Under the pieces are notes generated by a model that ran no database searches, was not told the DNA's origin, and saw only the letters and a program-made list of their open reading frames with translations. Of a stretch of 5,051 nt of DNA, positions 1 through 5,051 are shown piece after piece. The position numbers were made by a program, and so were the translations under genes. How positions within the stretch are numbered: position 1 is the stretch's first letter; each line of letters begins with the position of its first letter. Source of the DNA: Nocardioides sp. (GTDB lineage: Bacteria > Actinomycetota > Actinomycetes > Propionibacteriales > Nocardioidaceae); assembly GCA_021166815.1 (NCBI GenBank), contig JAJPEO010000396.1:1-5051 (forward strand), read 5' to 3'.

Positions 1-318
1 GACTGGCTGGCCTGCCTGGCGATCGCCGAGCTGGCCGTGCGCGCCGGCCTGATCGCGGGCAACCCCGGCAGCATCGTGACGATGGCCCTTTTCGTGGTCG
101 AGACCGCCTTCTTCACCGCCCTGCTGGGCGGTTCGTTCGGCAAGCTCCTCACCCGCCTGCGCGTCGTCCGGCTCGACGGCAGGCCACTCGGCCTGATGTC
201 GGCCCTGCTGCGCAGCGTGATGGTCGTGCTCGTGATCCCGCCGCTGGTGTTCAAGCCGGACGGCCGCGGGCTGCACGACCTTCTCGTCGGCACCGCGACG
301 GTGCCGCTCCCTCGCTGA
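1..318 (+). CDS. RDD family membrane protein, 3' part (5' end outside window)
   Basis: The reading frame is open from the first base to the TGA at 316-318, giving 105 residues of a longer protein. The GTG at 37 is internal and not the true start. The visible part matches the RDD family, small multi-pass membrane proteins of mostly unknown function. It begins with Asp-Trp, which fits the first conserved Asp of the 'IDW' motif in helix 1. A second hydrophobic segment lies at about 24-42. It is followed by the hallmark GGSFGKLLTRLRVV stretch (43-56), a 'DGRPLG' turn (59-64), a third hydrophobic segment (about 64-84) and the C-terminal GRGLHDLLVGT motif with the last conserved Asp at residue 93. 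The conserved N-terminal Arg should lie just left of the window. The gene converges on the DUF4191 gene with 13 nt between stops. An RDD gene near lipA/DUF4191 is part of a conserved actinobacterial neighbourhood. Family call is good; function unknown. Confidence 0.85.
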   Translation, partial: DWLACLAIAELAVRAGLIAGNPGSIVTMALFVVETAFFTALLGGSFGKLLTRLRVVRLDGRPLGLMSALLRSVMVVLVIPPLVFKPDGRGLHDLLVGTATVPLPR

Positions 319-331
319 CGTAGCCGGAGCC

Positions 332-1036
332 TCAGCGGCCGCGCTGCTGGCCGCGCATGCCCTTCATCGAGGTCGGGACCGGCCCCTTGGGCAACGGCAC
401 CTTGCCGCGCTGCGCGTCGAGCGCCTTCAGGCGCATCAGGATGTCGGTGATGTCGGCCGGCTTGACCGAGCGTCCGAGCTTGGTGATGGTCTTGGTCAGC
501 TTGGGCAGCGGGACCTCGTCCTCGCCGCGGCCGCAGATGATCTCGTGGACGGGGACGCCGTACGCCACCCGCTCGTGCTTGCGGCGCTCGGCGATCAGGA
601 GCTGCTTGACGCGGGCGTGGCTCGAGCCCTCGCCCACCAGGACGATGCCGGGAGGGCCGACCACGCGGTGGACGACGTCCTGCTGCTTGGTGAAGCCCAC
701 GACCGGCTCGACCTTCCAGCCGCGGCGCAGCATCTGCAGCGCGCCCGCGGCCGCGCCCGTCTGGCCCTCCATCTGGGTGTACGCCGCCTTCTCGGCTCGC
801 TTGCCGAACACCAGCAGGCCCGCGAGCACGCCGATGAGGATCGCGCTGACCACCGAGAGCAGCGTCGAGATCCAGCCGCTGCCGGGCAGCAGCCACATGA
901 TCAGGAACCCGAGCGCGCCACCGAGCAGCATCGTGCCGAGCACGATCAGGCCGATGCGCGGGTCCGACCGCTTGGTCATCTGGTAGGTCTGCAGGATCTG
1001 ACCGCGGCGAGAGGTGGGCATGGCGGGGGTCGACAT
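332..1036 (-). CDS. DUF4191 family two-helix membrane protein
   Basis: A 234-residue protein of the actinobacterial DUF4191 family (Pfam PF13829 from memory), function unknown. The first 27 residues are short, polar and basic. Two membrane helices follow, at about 28-50 and 55-78, joined by a short PGSGW turn. A cytoplasmic region of about 155 residues follows. It contains the conserved-looking 'AAAGALQMLRRGWKVEPVV' block (about 95-113), 'RVVGPPGIVLVGEG' (124-137), a Lys/Arg-rich stretch (about 144-156) and 'VPVHEIICGRGEDEVPLPKL' (161-180). The C-terminus is very basic and Gly/Arg-rich. The ATG at 1036 was chosen because AGG lies 9 nt upstream, whereas the in-frame ATG at 1021 has no ribosome site. 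The gene starts 42 nt after the lipA stop on the same strand with no clear promoter between, so it is probably co-transcribed with lipA. The neighbour resembles M. tuberculosis Rv2219. A role linked to lipoylation is only suggested by this linkage. Confidence 0.88.
   Translation of the reverse strand: MSTPAMPTSRRGQILQTYQMTKRSDPRIGLIVLGTMLLGGALGFLIMWLLPGSGWISTLLSVVSAILIGVLAGLLVFGKRAEKAAYTQMEGQTGAAAGALQMLRRGWKVEPVVGFTKQQDVVHRVVGPPGIVLVGEGSSHARVKQLLIAERRKHERVAYGVPVHEIICGRGEDEVPLPKLTKTITKLGRSVKPADITDILMRLKALDAQRGKVPLPKGPVPTSMKGMRGQQRGR
335..354. terminator. GC-rich hairpin at the convergent RDD/DUF4191 junction (possible bidirectional terminator)
   Basis: A perfect 6-bp inverted repeat, GCGGCC (335-340) and GGCCGC (349-354), has an 8-nt loop. 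It begins 17 nt after the RDD stop codon and lies inside the last codons of the DUF4191 gene. There is no T-tract on either side, so it is not a canonical intrinsic terminator. Such short GC repeats arise easily by chance in this DNA, and the evidence is position only. Confidence 0.2.
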
Positions 1037-1078
1037 CGTGGCGTGCCTATCTAGCTGGTCGAACGAGCGGGAGGGACC

Positions 1079-2020
1079 TCACGCCGTGGTGGCGGCGCGC
1101 TTGTCCATGGCTTGACGGTACAGGCGCCCGGCCCGGTAGGACGAACGGACCAGCGGTCCCGACATGACGCCGGCGAACCCGATCTCCTCGGCCTCGGCCG
1201 CGAGCTCGACGAACTCCTCGGGCTTGACCCACCGCTCGACCGGGTGCAGGAAGGCGTTGGGGCGCAGGTACTGCGTGATCGTGATCAGCTCGCAGCCCGC
1301 GTCGTGCAGGTCGCGCAGCGCCTGGCTGACCTCCTCGCGGGTCTCGCCGAGGCCCAGGATGAGGTTGGACTTGGTGACCAGGCCGTACGCCCGCGCCTGG
1401 GAGATGACGTCGAGGGAGCGGTCGTAGCGGAAGGCCGGGCGGATGCGCTTGAAGATGCGCGGCACCGTCTCGACGTTGTGGGCGAGCACCTCGGGCCGTG
1501 CCGAGAAGACCTCTTCGAGGAGGTCGGGCTTGCCGCTGAAGTCGGGCACGAGGTTCTCCACGCCGGTGTCGGGGTTGAGCTCGTGGATGACCCGTACGGT
1601 CTCGGCGTAGAGCCAGGCGCCCTCGTCGGGCAGGTCGTCTCGCGTGACGCCGGTGATCGTGGCGTACCTCAGGCCCATCTTCTGGACCGACTCTGCCACC
1701 CGTCGGGGCTCGTCGCGGTCGAGCGGGCCCGGCTTGCCGGTGTGGATCTGGCAGAAGTCGCAGCGCCGCGTGCACTGGTCGCCGCCGATGAGGAAGGTGG
1801 CCTCGCGGTCCTCCCAGCACTCGTAGATGTTGGGGCAGCCGGCCTCCTGGCACACGGTGTGCAGGCCCTCGGCCTTCACCAGGTTGCGCATGTCGGTGTA
1901 CTCCGGACCCATGCGCGCACGGGTCTTGATCCACTCCGGCTTGCGCTCGATCGGCGTCTCCGCGTTGCGGACCTCCAGTCGCAGGAGCTTTCGGCCATCG
2001 GGTGCGGGAGCGGTCGTCAC
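1079..2020 (-). CDS. lipA: Lipoyl synthase LipA (radical SAM, two 4Fe-4S clusters)
   Basis: A 313-residue cytoplasmic enzyme that inserts sulfur at C6 and C8 of octanoyl groups bound to lipoyl domains, using S-adenosylmethionine radicals (EC 2.8.1.8). The auxiliary-cluster motif C-x4-C-x5-C is at C57, C62 and C68. The radical SAM motif CTRRCDFC has C83, C87 and C90. The auxiliary cluster's serine ligand lies in the C-terminal RSSY (292-295). Other family blocks are 'RKPEWIKTR' near the N-terminus, '[19 protein letters not shown]', '[10 protein letters not shown]', '[10 protein letters not shown]', 'ITQYLRP' and '[10 protein letters not shown]'. No key residue is missing and the length is normal. 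The frame stays open upstream to 2275, but that part runs over lipB and encodes low-complexity Arg-rich sequence. The GTG at 2020 puts '[12 protein letters not shown]' at the position seen in mycobacterial LipA. This GTG lacks a Shine-Dalgarno site. It follows lipB by 53 nt, and a promoter-like element sits directly before it. Confidence 0.98.
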   Translation of the reverse strand: MTTAPAPDGRKLLRLEVRNAETPIERKPEWIKTRARMGPEYTDMRNLVKAEGLHTVCQEAGCPNIYECWEDREATFLIGGDQCTRRCDFCQIHTGKPGPLDRDEPRRVAESVQKMGLRYATITGVTRDDLPDEGAWLYAETVRVIHELNPDTGVENLVPDFSGKPDLLEEVFSARPEVLAHNVETVPRIFKRIRPAFRYDRSLDVISQARAYGLVTKSNLILGLGETREEVSQALRDLHDAGCELITITQYLRPNAFLHPVERWVKPEEFVELAAEAEEIGFAGVMSGPLVRSSYRAGRLYRQAMDKRAATTA

Positions 2021-2026
2021 CCGACC

Positions 2027-2055
2027 ACTGTACGACGGTGTGATTCGCGTCCCAA
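2027..2055 (-). promoter_or_regulatory. Putative lipA promoter, positioned for a leaderless mRNA
   Basis: On the minus strand, TTGGGA (2055-2050, four of six matches to TTGACA) is followed after exactly 17 nt by TACAGT (2032-2027). TACAGT fits the actinobacterial TANNNT -10 consensus. Six nucleotides separate the -10 from the lipA GTG, so the expected first transcribed base falls on or next to the start codon. The absence of a ribosome site before this GTG agrees with leaderless translation, which is common in actinomycetes. The element lies wholly in the 53-nt lipB-lipA gap. It is a pattern match only, with no expression evidence. Confidence 0.45.
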
Positions 2056-2073
2056 CTCGGCTCCGTGAGCCCC

Positions 2074-2802
2074 TCAGACGCCCGGCGTGACGAGCTGGAT
2101 GCGGGGCGCGCGACCCGGCTCCGGGCGCGCCTCGTAGTCGGGGGTCGCGTCGTACGGGTCCCAGGCGAGGTAGGTGGACAGGTGGCTGCGCACGACCGGC
2201 ATGACCTCGGCGACGGTGACGTCGCGGCCGAGCTCGTGGCTCAGCGAGGTGACGCCCGCGTCGGCGATGCCGCACGGGACGAACCGGTCGTACCAGGCGA
2301 GGTCCACGTCGCAGTTGATGGCGAACCCGTGCATCGTCACGCCTCGGCTCACCCGGATGCCGATGGCGGCGATCTTGCGCTCCGGGCCACGGTCATCGGC
2401 CTGCAGCCACACGCCGCTGCGTCCGGGCACCCGAGCGGTCGTGACCCCAAGGTCGGCGCACGTCTGGATGAGGGCCTCCTCGACGCGGCGCACGTAGTCG
2501 ACGACCTTGACGTGCTCGGGCAACCTCACGATGGGGTAGCCGACGAGCTGTCCGGGCCCGTGGAAGGTGATCTTGCCGCCCCGGTCCACGTCGATGACGT
2601 CGGCGCCACCGGCGTCGAGAGGTCGCTCGTGGGGGTCGGTGCGCTTGCCGCAGGTGAAGACCGGCGGGTGCTCCAGCAGCAGCACGGTCGGCGGGCGGTC
2701 GCCCGCCACCACGGAGGCGTGCACGTCACGCTGGAGGTCCCAAGCGGCGCGGTAGTCGACGGCGGCGTCGCCAGTGCCGGCGACCTCGAACTGCAGGGGC
2801 AT
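2074..2802 (-). CDS. lipB: Octanoyltransferase LipB
   Basis: A 242-residue cytoplasmic lipoyl(octanoyl) transferase. It moves octanoate from octanoyl-ACP to the target lysine of lipoyl domains through a Cys thioester (EC 2.3.1.181), producing the LipA substrate. The ligand-binding motif [17 protein letters not shown] is at 74-90. 'PGRSGVW' (126-132) precedes catalytic Lys143 in '[23 protein letters not shown]', and catalytic Cys177 sits in 'FVPCGI'. These numbers are within one residue of the M. tuberculosis pair (Lys142/Cys176), which supports the ATG at 2802. The C-terminal tail from about 215 is Pro/Arg-rich and looks variable. The start lacks a Shine-Dalgarno site, and a TANNNT element lies 7 nt upstream. 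The gene diverges from the membrane-anchored protein gene at 2867 and is followed by lipA after 53 nt, so lipB probably leads a lipB-lipA-DUF4191 unit. Confidence 0.98.
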   Translation of the reverse strand: MPLQFEVAGTGDAAVDYRAAWDLQRDVHASVVAGDRPPTVLLLEHPPVFTCGKRTDPHERPLDAGGADVIDVDRGGKITFHGPGQLVGYPIVRLPEHVKVVDYVRRVEEALIQTCADLGVTTARVPGRSGVWLQADDRGPERKIAAIGIRVSRGVTMHGFAINCDVDLAWYDRFVPCGIADAGVTSLSHELGRDVTVAEVMPVVRSHLSTYLAWDPYDATPDYEARPEPGRAPRIQLVTPGV

Positions 2803-2809
2803 GTGACTG

Positions 2810-2815
2810 ACATTA
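2810..2815 (-). promoter_or_regulatory. Putative lipB -10 element (TAATGT), positioned for a leaderless mRNA
   Basis: TAATGT on the minus strand fits TANNNT and ends 7 nt before the lipB ATG, so transcription would begin at or within a base of the start codon. No Shine-Dalgarno sequence precedes the ATG. I could not find a convincing -35 hexamer at 16-19 nt spacing, which is not unusual for actinobacterial promoters but lowers confidence. lipB needs some promoter here, because the next gene upstream points the other way. Confidence 0.4.
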
Positions 2816-2818
2816 CGC

Positions 2819-2831
2819 CCCCATCCTGGGG
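2819..2831. promoter_or_regulatory. Short palindrome in the divergent intergenic region (possible operator)
   Basis: CCCCA (2819-2823) and TGGGG (2827-2831) form a perfect 5-bp inverted repeat around TCC. It sits just upstream of the putative lipB -10 and between the putative -35 and -10 of the divergent gene, where a bound protein could affect both. It is short and made mostly of G/C, so chance is a serious alternative. It does not resemble an operator I know. Confidence 0.22.
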
Positions 2832-2856
2832 ATCATCGGCGGGCCTGTGGATGAGC

Positions 2857-2860
2857 GAGG
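2857..2860 (+). promoter_or_regulatory. Ribosome binding site that selects the GTG start at 2867
   Basis: GAGG lies 6 nt before the GTG at 2867, an ideal spacing. The next in-frame GTG (2894) has GGAGG at 2888-2892 but only 1 nt of spacing, too close for initiation. The upstream GTG is therefore preferred. Confidence 0.5.
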
Positions 2861-2866
2861 CAGCGA

Positions 2867-3460
2867 GTGCCGGGAATACGCCACGCTGGAGGGGTGCAGC
2901 CTCGTCGTCTCGTCCCGTACCTCCTCGTTGCCGCGCTCGTGTGCGTCGGCCTGACAGCAGCGGTGGTGGGGTCGCGCTCCCTGCTGACCCGCGACGCCGC
3001 GGCCGAGGGTGCGCAGCGCGACCACGAGCCCGGCGGCGTCGCCTCTGCCGCGGCCGTGCTCGCCGAGTGGGACACCGCGCGCGCCCGTGCGTGGGCCACA
3101 GGCGACCTCGAGACGCTGCAGGGCCTGTACGCAGACGGCTCGCGAGCCGGCGCCGTCGACGTCGAGCGGCTGCGGGCCTGGGTCGACCGGGGGCTCACCG
3201 TGCGTGGGATGCAGACCCAGGTCCTGTCGCTCGAGGTACGCCACCAGACCGACGTCCGGCTGGACGTCGTGGTGACCGACCGCATGGTCGGCGGCGTCGC
3301 CGTGGGGGAGGGGCAGAGCCAGGAGCTGCCGCGTGACCGTCCGACCACGCGTCGCATCACGATGCGGCGCGACGACGCGCGGTGGGTCGTGGTCGAGGTG
3401 CGCGCTCAGGCGAGCGCGGCTGCCAGGACCTCGGTGACGTCCTGGTCGCGGAAGTCGTAG
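2867..3460 (+). CDS. Membrane-anchored protein with probable NTF2-like extracytoplasmic domain
   Basis: A 197-residue protein with no named function. A basic N-terminus (HAGGVQPRR) leads into one hydrophobic helix at about 17-36, then a charged stretch and a small Ala/Gly-rich linker (about 44-60). Cys26 is not in a proper lipobox (Val at -1), so a lipoprotein is unlikely. An uncleaved signal anchor fits best; cleavage after the Ala-rich stretch near 46 is possible. The rest, about 60-181, has the style of NTF2/SnoaL-like domains. A long helix 'AAAVLAEWDTARARAWATGD' is followed by 'LETLQGLYADGS', a short helix 'DVERLRAWVDRG', then alternating strands 'GMQTQVLSLEVRHQ', 'RLDVVVTDRM', 'TTRRITMRRDD' and 'ARWVVVEVRAQ'. 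Such folds form pockets and may or may not be catalytic; no active-site residues can be assigned. Third positions are strongly G/C, as in a real gene. The last 16 residues are encoded antisense to the end of the TIGR01777 gene and look unconserved. Fold assignment is by pattern, not by search. Confidence 0.78.
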   Translation: MPGIRHAGGVQPRRLVPYLLVAALVCVGLTAAVVGSRSLLTRDAAAEGAQRDHEPGGVASAAAVLAEWDTARARAWATGDLETLQGLYADGSRAGAVDVERLRAWVDRGLTVRGMQTQVLSLEVRHQTDVRLDVVVTDRMVGGVAVGEGQSQELPRDRPTTRRITMRRDDARWVVVEVRAQASAAARTSVTSWSRKS

Positions 3461-4293
3461 CCGGCCCGCTCCAGTGCCGCGGGCTGGGCGTTGACCGAGC
3501 CGAGGATCTCCGGGGCCAACGGCCCAGCGGCGACCCGGAGCACGCCTGCGGGTGCGGTGAAGAACGCCGGTCGCCGGACGGCGCGGGCCAGGGCCGTGGT
3601 GAACTCCGCGTTGGTCGGGGTCGTGGGCGAGCACAGGTTGAACTCCCCGGTCACGTCGCGGGACTCCAGCAGGTAGACGGTGGCCGCGATCCAGTCGCGC
3701 AACGAGATCATCGGGAAGTACTGCTCGCCCGAGCCCAGGCGGCCACCCAGGCCGAGGGCGAAGAGTCGTCGCAGCTGGCTCAGGGGCGGGTGCGTGCGGT
3801 CCATGACCGGGGCGGTGCGCAGGAGGCAGACGCGGGCGCCGGCCGCACGAGCCGGCTCGGTAGCCGCCTCCCACTCCCGCACCACGCGCGTGAGCAGGGC
3901 GTCGCCGCGGCTCTCGGTCTCCTCCGAGACCGGTGCGGCACCGTGGTCGCCGTAGAAGGAGATGCCGCTGCCGGCCACGAACGTGGGCGGGTTCGCGGCC
4001 GAGGCGATGGTCTCCGCGAGGAGCGACGTGGTCGCCACGCGGCTCTCGACCAGCTCCCGCGCCCAGCGGCCCGAGTGGGGATTGCCGATCAGCGGGGACC
4101 CCGCGAGGTTGACCACCGCGTCCGCCTCCGAGACGAGGTCGCGGTCGACCTCGCGTGCGTACGGGTCCCACGACGACTCGTGCGCCCCCGCGGGGCGGCG
4201 GACGAGAGTCGTCACGTCGTGCCCGTGGGCACGCAGGTGCTCACACAGGTGGGTGCCCAGGAAACCGGACGCTCCGGCGATCACCACGCGCAT
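3406..4293 (-). CDS. TIGR01777 family NAD(P)-binding epimerase-like protein (YfcH-like)
   Basis: A 295-residue cytoplasmic protein of the extended SDR superfamily, equivalent to the gene next to lipB in Mycobacterium (Rv2216) and to E. coli YfcH. The substrate is unknown; plant relatives are annotated as SulA-like division proteins. The dinucleotide motif GASGFLG is at 7-13 with strand MRVVIA before it. 'ADAVVNLAGSPL' (57-68) is the second Rossmann landmark, 'SGISFYGDHG' (109-118) holds the Tyr region, and 'LRTAPVM' (158-164) and 'WIAATVYLLE' (201-210) follow. The C-terminal 'TAPAGVLRVAAGPLAPEILGSVNAQPAALERAGYDF' region is the DUF1731 domain. Length is typical. The frame is open upstream to 4497, but that overlaps the ABC gene; the ATG at 4293 puts the Gly motif where the family has it. 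The ribosome site is weak. It starts 41 nt after the ABC stop, so probably in one transcript, and its 3' end overlaps the opposite gene by 55 bp. Confidence 0.93.
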   Translation of the reverse strand: MRVVIAGASGFLGTHLCEHLRAHGHDVTTLVRRPAGAHESSWDPYAREVDRDLVSEADAVVNLAGSPLIGNPHSGRWARELVESRVATTSLLAETIASAANPPTFVAGSGISFYGDHGAAPVSEETESRGDALLTRVVREWEAATEPARAAGARVCLLRTAPVMDRTHPPLSQLRRLFALGLGGRLGSGEQYFPMISLRDWIAATVYLLESRDVTGEFNLCSPTTPTNAEFTTALARAVRRPAFFTAPAGVLRVAAGPLAPEILGSVNAQPAALERAGYDFRDQDVTEVLAAALA

Positions 4294-4334
4294 GGCCCCA
4301 CTCAACCAGAGAGGGCCAAGGAGCGTGCGGCCGG

Positions 4335-5051
4335 TCAGCCCGCCAGGTGTCCCCAGCGGCTGATGAGCTCGGACCACGGACCCTCGTCGACCACCCGGCC
4401 GGTGTCGAGCACCACGACGCGGTCCGCCTGCGCGAGCGCAGCGGCCTTGTTGGTCGCGCCGATGACGGTGGCGCCGGCCTCGCGCAGCGCGGCCCACAGC
4501 TCGATCTCGGTCGCGGCGTCCAGGGCCGAGGACACGTCGTCGGCGAGGAGCAGGTCGGCGTCGCAGGCGAGGGCGCGGGCGAGTGCCAGGCGCTGGACCT
4601 GGCCACCGCTGAGCCGTACGCCACGATGTCCGACGAGCGCGTCCGGCCCACCCGCCTCGTTGACGTCACGCTCCATCCGGGCGCGGGTCAGCGCCGGCAT
4701 CACCGCACGCCGGGGGTGGTCGAGGCCGACGTTGTCGGTGAACGTGCCCGACAGGACTCGCGGCACCTGCGCGACGTGGGCGACCAAGGCCGGGCGCAGG
4801 CGTGTCTGGGGGTCGAGGACGGGTTCGTCGTTCCACCGGACCTCGCCGGTGCTGCTCACCAGGCCGGCCAGGGCGCCCAGGAGGCTGGACTTGCCCGCGC
4901 CGACCTGGCCGAGCAGCAGCACCAGCTCTCCGGCGTCGACGTCGAGGTCGACGCCGCTGACGCCGAGGGTGCCGTCGTCGTGGACGGCGGAGAAGTCGCG
5001 CAGGGCGAGGGTGCGCAGCGGATCACGGACCGGCTCGGCCGGTGCCGGCGC
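4335..5051 (-). CDS. ABC transporter nucleotide-binding domain, C-terminal part (N-terminus outside window), degenerate ATP site
   Basis: The frame is open to the window edge; 238 residues are visible, and the GTG at 4922 is internal, lying inside the strand before Walker A. Numbered from the edge: Walker A GQVGAGKSS (48-56), Q-loop Gln95 followed by 'LSGTFTDNV', the exporter-type pattern, signature LSGGQ (147-151), Walker B LLLADD (167-172) and D-loop SALD (175-178). Two catalytic positions are replaced: the Walker B glutamate is Asp172, and the switch-region histidine (usual 'THR') is Asn201 in 'ATNK'. No aromatic A-loop residue is obvious before Walker A. This set is typical of the degenerate half of heterodimeric exporters with one active ATP site. 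The 'SGTFTDN' motif and exporter-like style suggest a fused TMD-NBD protein whose membrane part lies to the right. The short Ala/Pro-rich stretch at the edge may be the linker. Substrate unknown. It is followed by the TIGR01777 gene after 41 nt. Confidence 0.92.
   Translation of the reverse strand, partial: APAPAEPVRDPLRTLALRDFSAVHDDGTLGVSGVDLDVDAGELVLLLGQVGAGKSSLLGALAGLVSSTGEVRWNDEPVLDPQTRLRPALVAHVAQVPRVLSGTFTDNVGLDHPRRAVMPALTRARMERDVNEAGGPDALVGHRGVRLSGGQVQRLALARALACDADLLLADDVSSALDAATEIELWAALREAGATVIGATNKAAALAQADRVVVLDTGRVVDEGPWSELISRWGHLAG

Larger units (their letters stand above)
2807..2836 (+). promoter_or_regulatory. Putative promoter of the membrane-anchored NTF2-like gene
   Basis: CTGACA (2807-2812, five of six matches to TTGACA) is followed after 18 nt by GATCAT (2831-2836, four of six matches to TATAAT). 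A start near 2843 would give a leader of about 24 nt that includes the ribosome site at 2857-2860. The -35 shares bases 2810-2812 with the lipB -10, so the two divergent promoters would overlap. Pattern match only. Confidence 0.35.

Noticed and set aside
1112..2068. 318-codon plus-strand open frame opposite lipA
   Set aside because: It is the antisense of a certain lipA gene, with repetitive Leu/Val/Asp/Glu/Gly composition that mirrors lipA codons; no independent start signal.
2021..2275. 85-codon upstream extension of the lipA frame
   Set aside because: It overlaps the lipB coding end, is Arg/Pro-rich low-complexity sequence typical of a shadow frame, and mycobacterial LipA begins close to the GTG at 2020.
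2867..2959. Lipoprotein signal at Cys26 of the plus-strand protein
   Set aside because: The residue before the Cys is Val, not Gly/Ala/Ser, and the hydrophobic segment continues past the Cys, so it looks like a membrane anchor.
2065..3336. 423-codon plus-strand open frame
   Set aside because: It is antisense to all of lipB and then out of frame with the 2867 gene. Long open frames on the opposite strand are expected in GC-rich DNA, and the product is low-complexity.
2813..4171. 452-codon minus-strand open frame
   Set aside because: It is a shadow of the TIGR01777 gene and the opposite-strand gene, Arg/Pro/Gly-rich with no domain.
4294..4497. 68-codon upstream extension of the TIGR01777 frame
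   Set aside because: It overlaps the ABC domain gene and encodes Arg/Gly-rich shadow sequence; the Gly-rich NAD(P) motif is correctly placed from the ATG at 4293.
4931..4956. Perfect 10-bp inverted repeat with 6-nt loop near the right edge
   Set aside because: It lies inside the ABC coding region where alternating Val (GTC) and Asp (GAC) codons encode 'VDLDVDA', which produces such a palindrome on its own.
1..5051. CRISPR arrays, tRNA or rRNA genes, insertion sequences, toxin-antitoxin or defence genes
   Set aside because: No regularly spaced repeats, tRNA-like cloverleaf, transposase, terminal repeats or defence domains were seen by eye on either strand; the coding genes fill nearly the whole window.

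Overview
The window is GC-rich DNA with dense genes, a strong third-position G/C bias and GTG starts, typical of a high-GC actinomycete. The gene order TIGR01777 epimerase-like gene, lipB, lipA, DUF4191 gene, RDD gene resembles the lipoate neighbourhood of Mycobacterium (as I recall it, Rv2216, lipB, lipA, Rv2219, Rv2219A, with glnA beyond). Protein style and the extra genes suggest a Nocardioides/Aeromicrobium-like member of the Propionibacteriales. That last placement is an inference; the phylum is much safer.

Layout from left to right: (1) the 3' part of an RDD-family membrane protein on + (1-318). It ends tail-to-tail, 13 nt from (2) a DUF4191 two-helix membrane protein on - (332-1036). 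(3) lipA, lipoyl synthase, on - (1079-2020). (4) lipB, octanoyltransferase, on - (2074-2802). (5) A small membrane-anchored protein with a probable NTF2-like domain on + (2867-3460), divergent from lipB. (6) A TIGR01777/YfcH-like NAD(P)-binding protein on - (3406-4293), which overlaps gene 5 tail-to-tail by 55 bp. (7) The C-terminal nucleotide-binding domain of an ABC transporter on - (4335-5051), running off the right edge. No stretch above 70 nt lacks a gene.

Function: LipB moves octanoate from octanoyl-ACP onto the lipoyl domains of 2-oxoacid dehydrogenase E2 subunits and GcvH. LipA then inserts two sulfurs to make lipoate. Together they are the complete endogenous lipoylation route. DUF4191 lies 42 nt downstream of lipA and is probably co-transcribed. 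The ABC gene and the TIGR01777 gene are 41 nt apart and probably form a second minus-strand unit. The plus-strand gene between the two units means lipB needs its own promoter.

Nothing here looks like a new defence or mobile system. The points most worth a second look are: promoter-like elements placed so that lipA and lipB mRNAs could be leaderless; a 64-bp divergent intergenic region with overlapping promoter-like elements around a small palindrome; an ABC domain whose Walker B glutamate and switch histidine are both replaced, predicting a heterodimeric asymmetric exporter; and the 55-bp convergent overlap.
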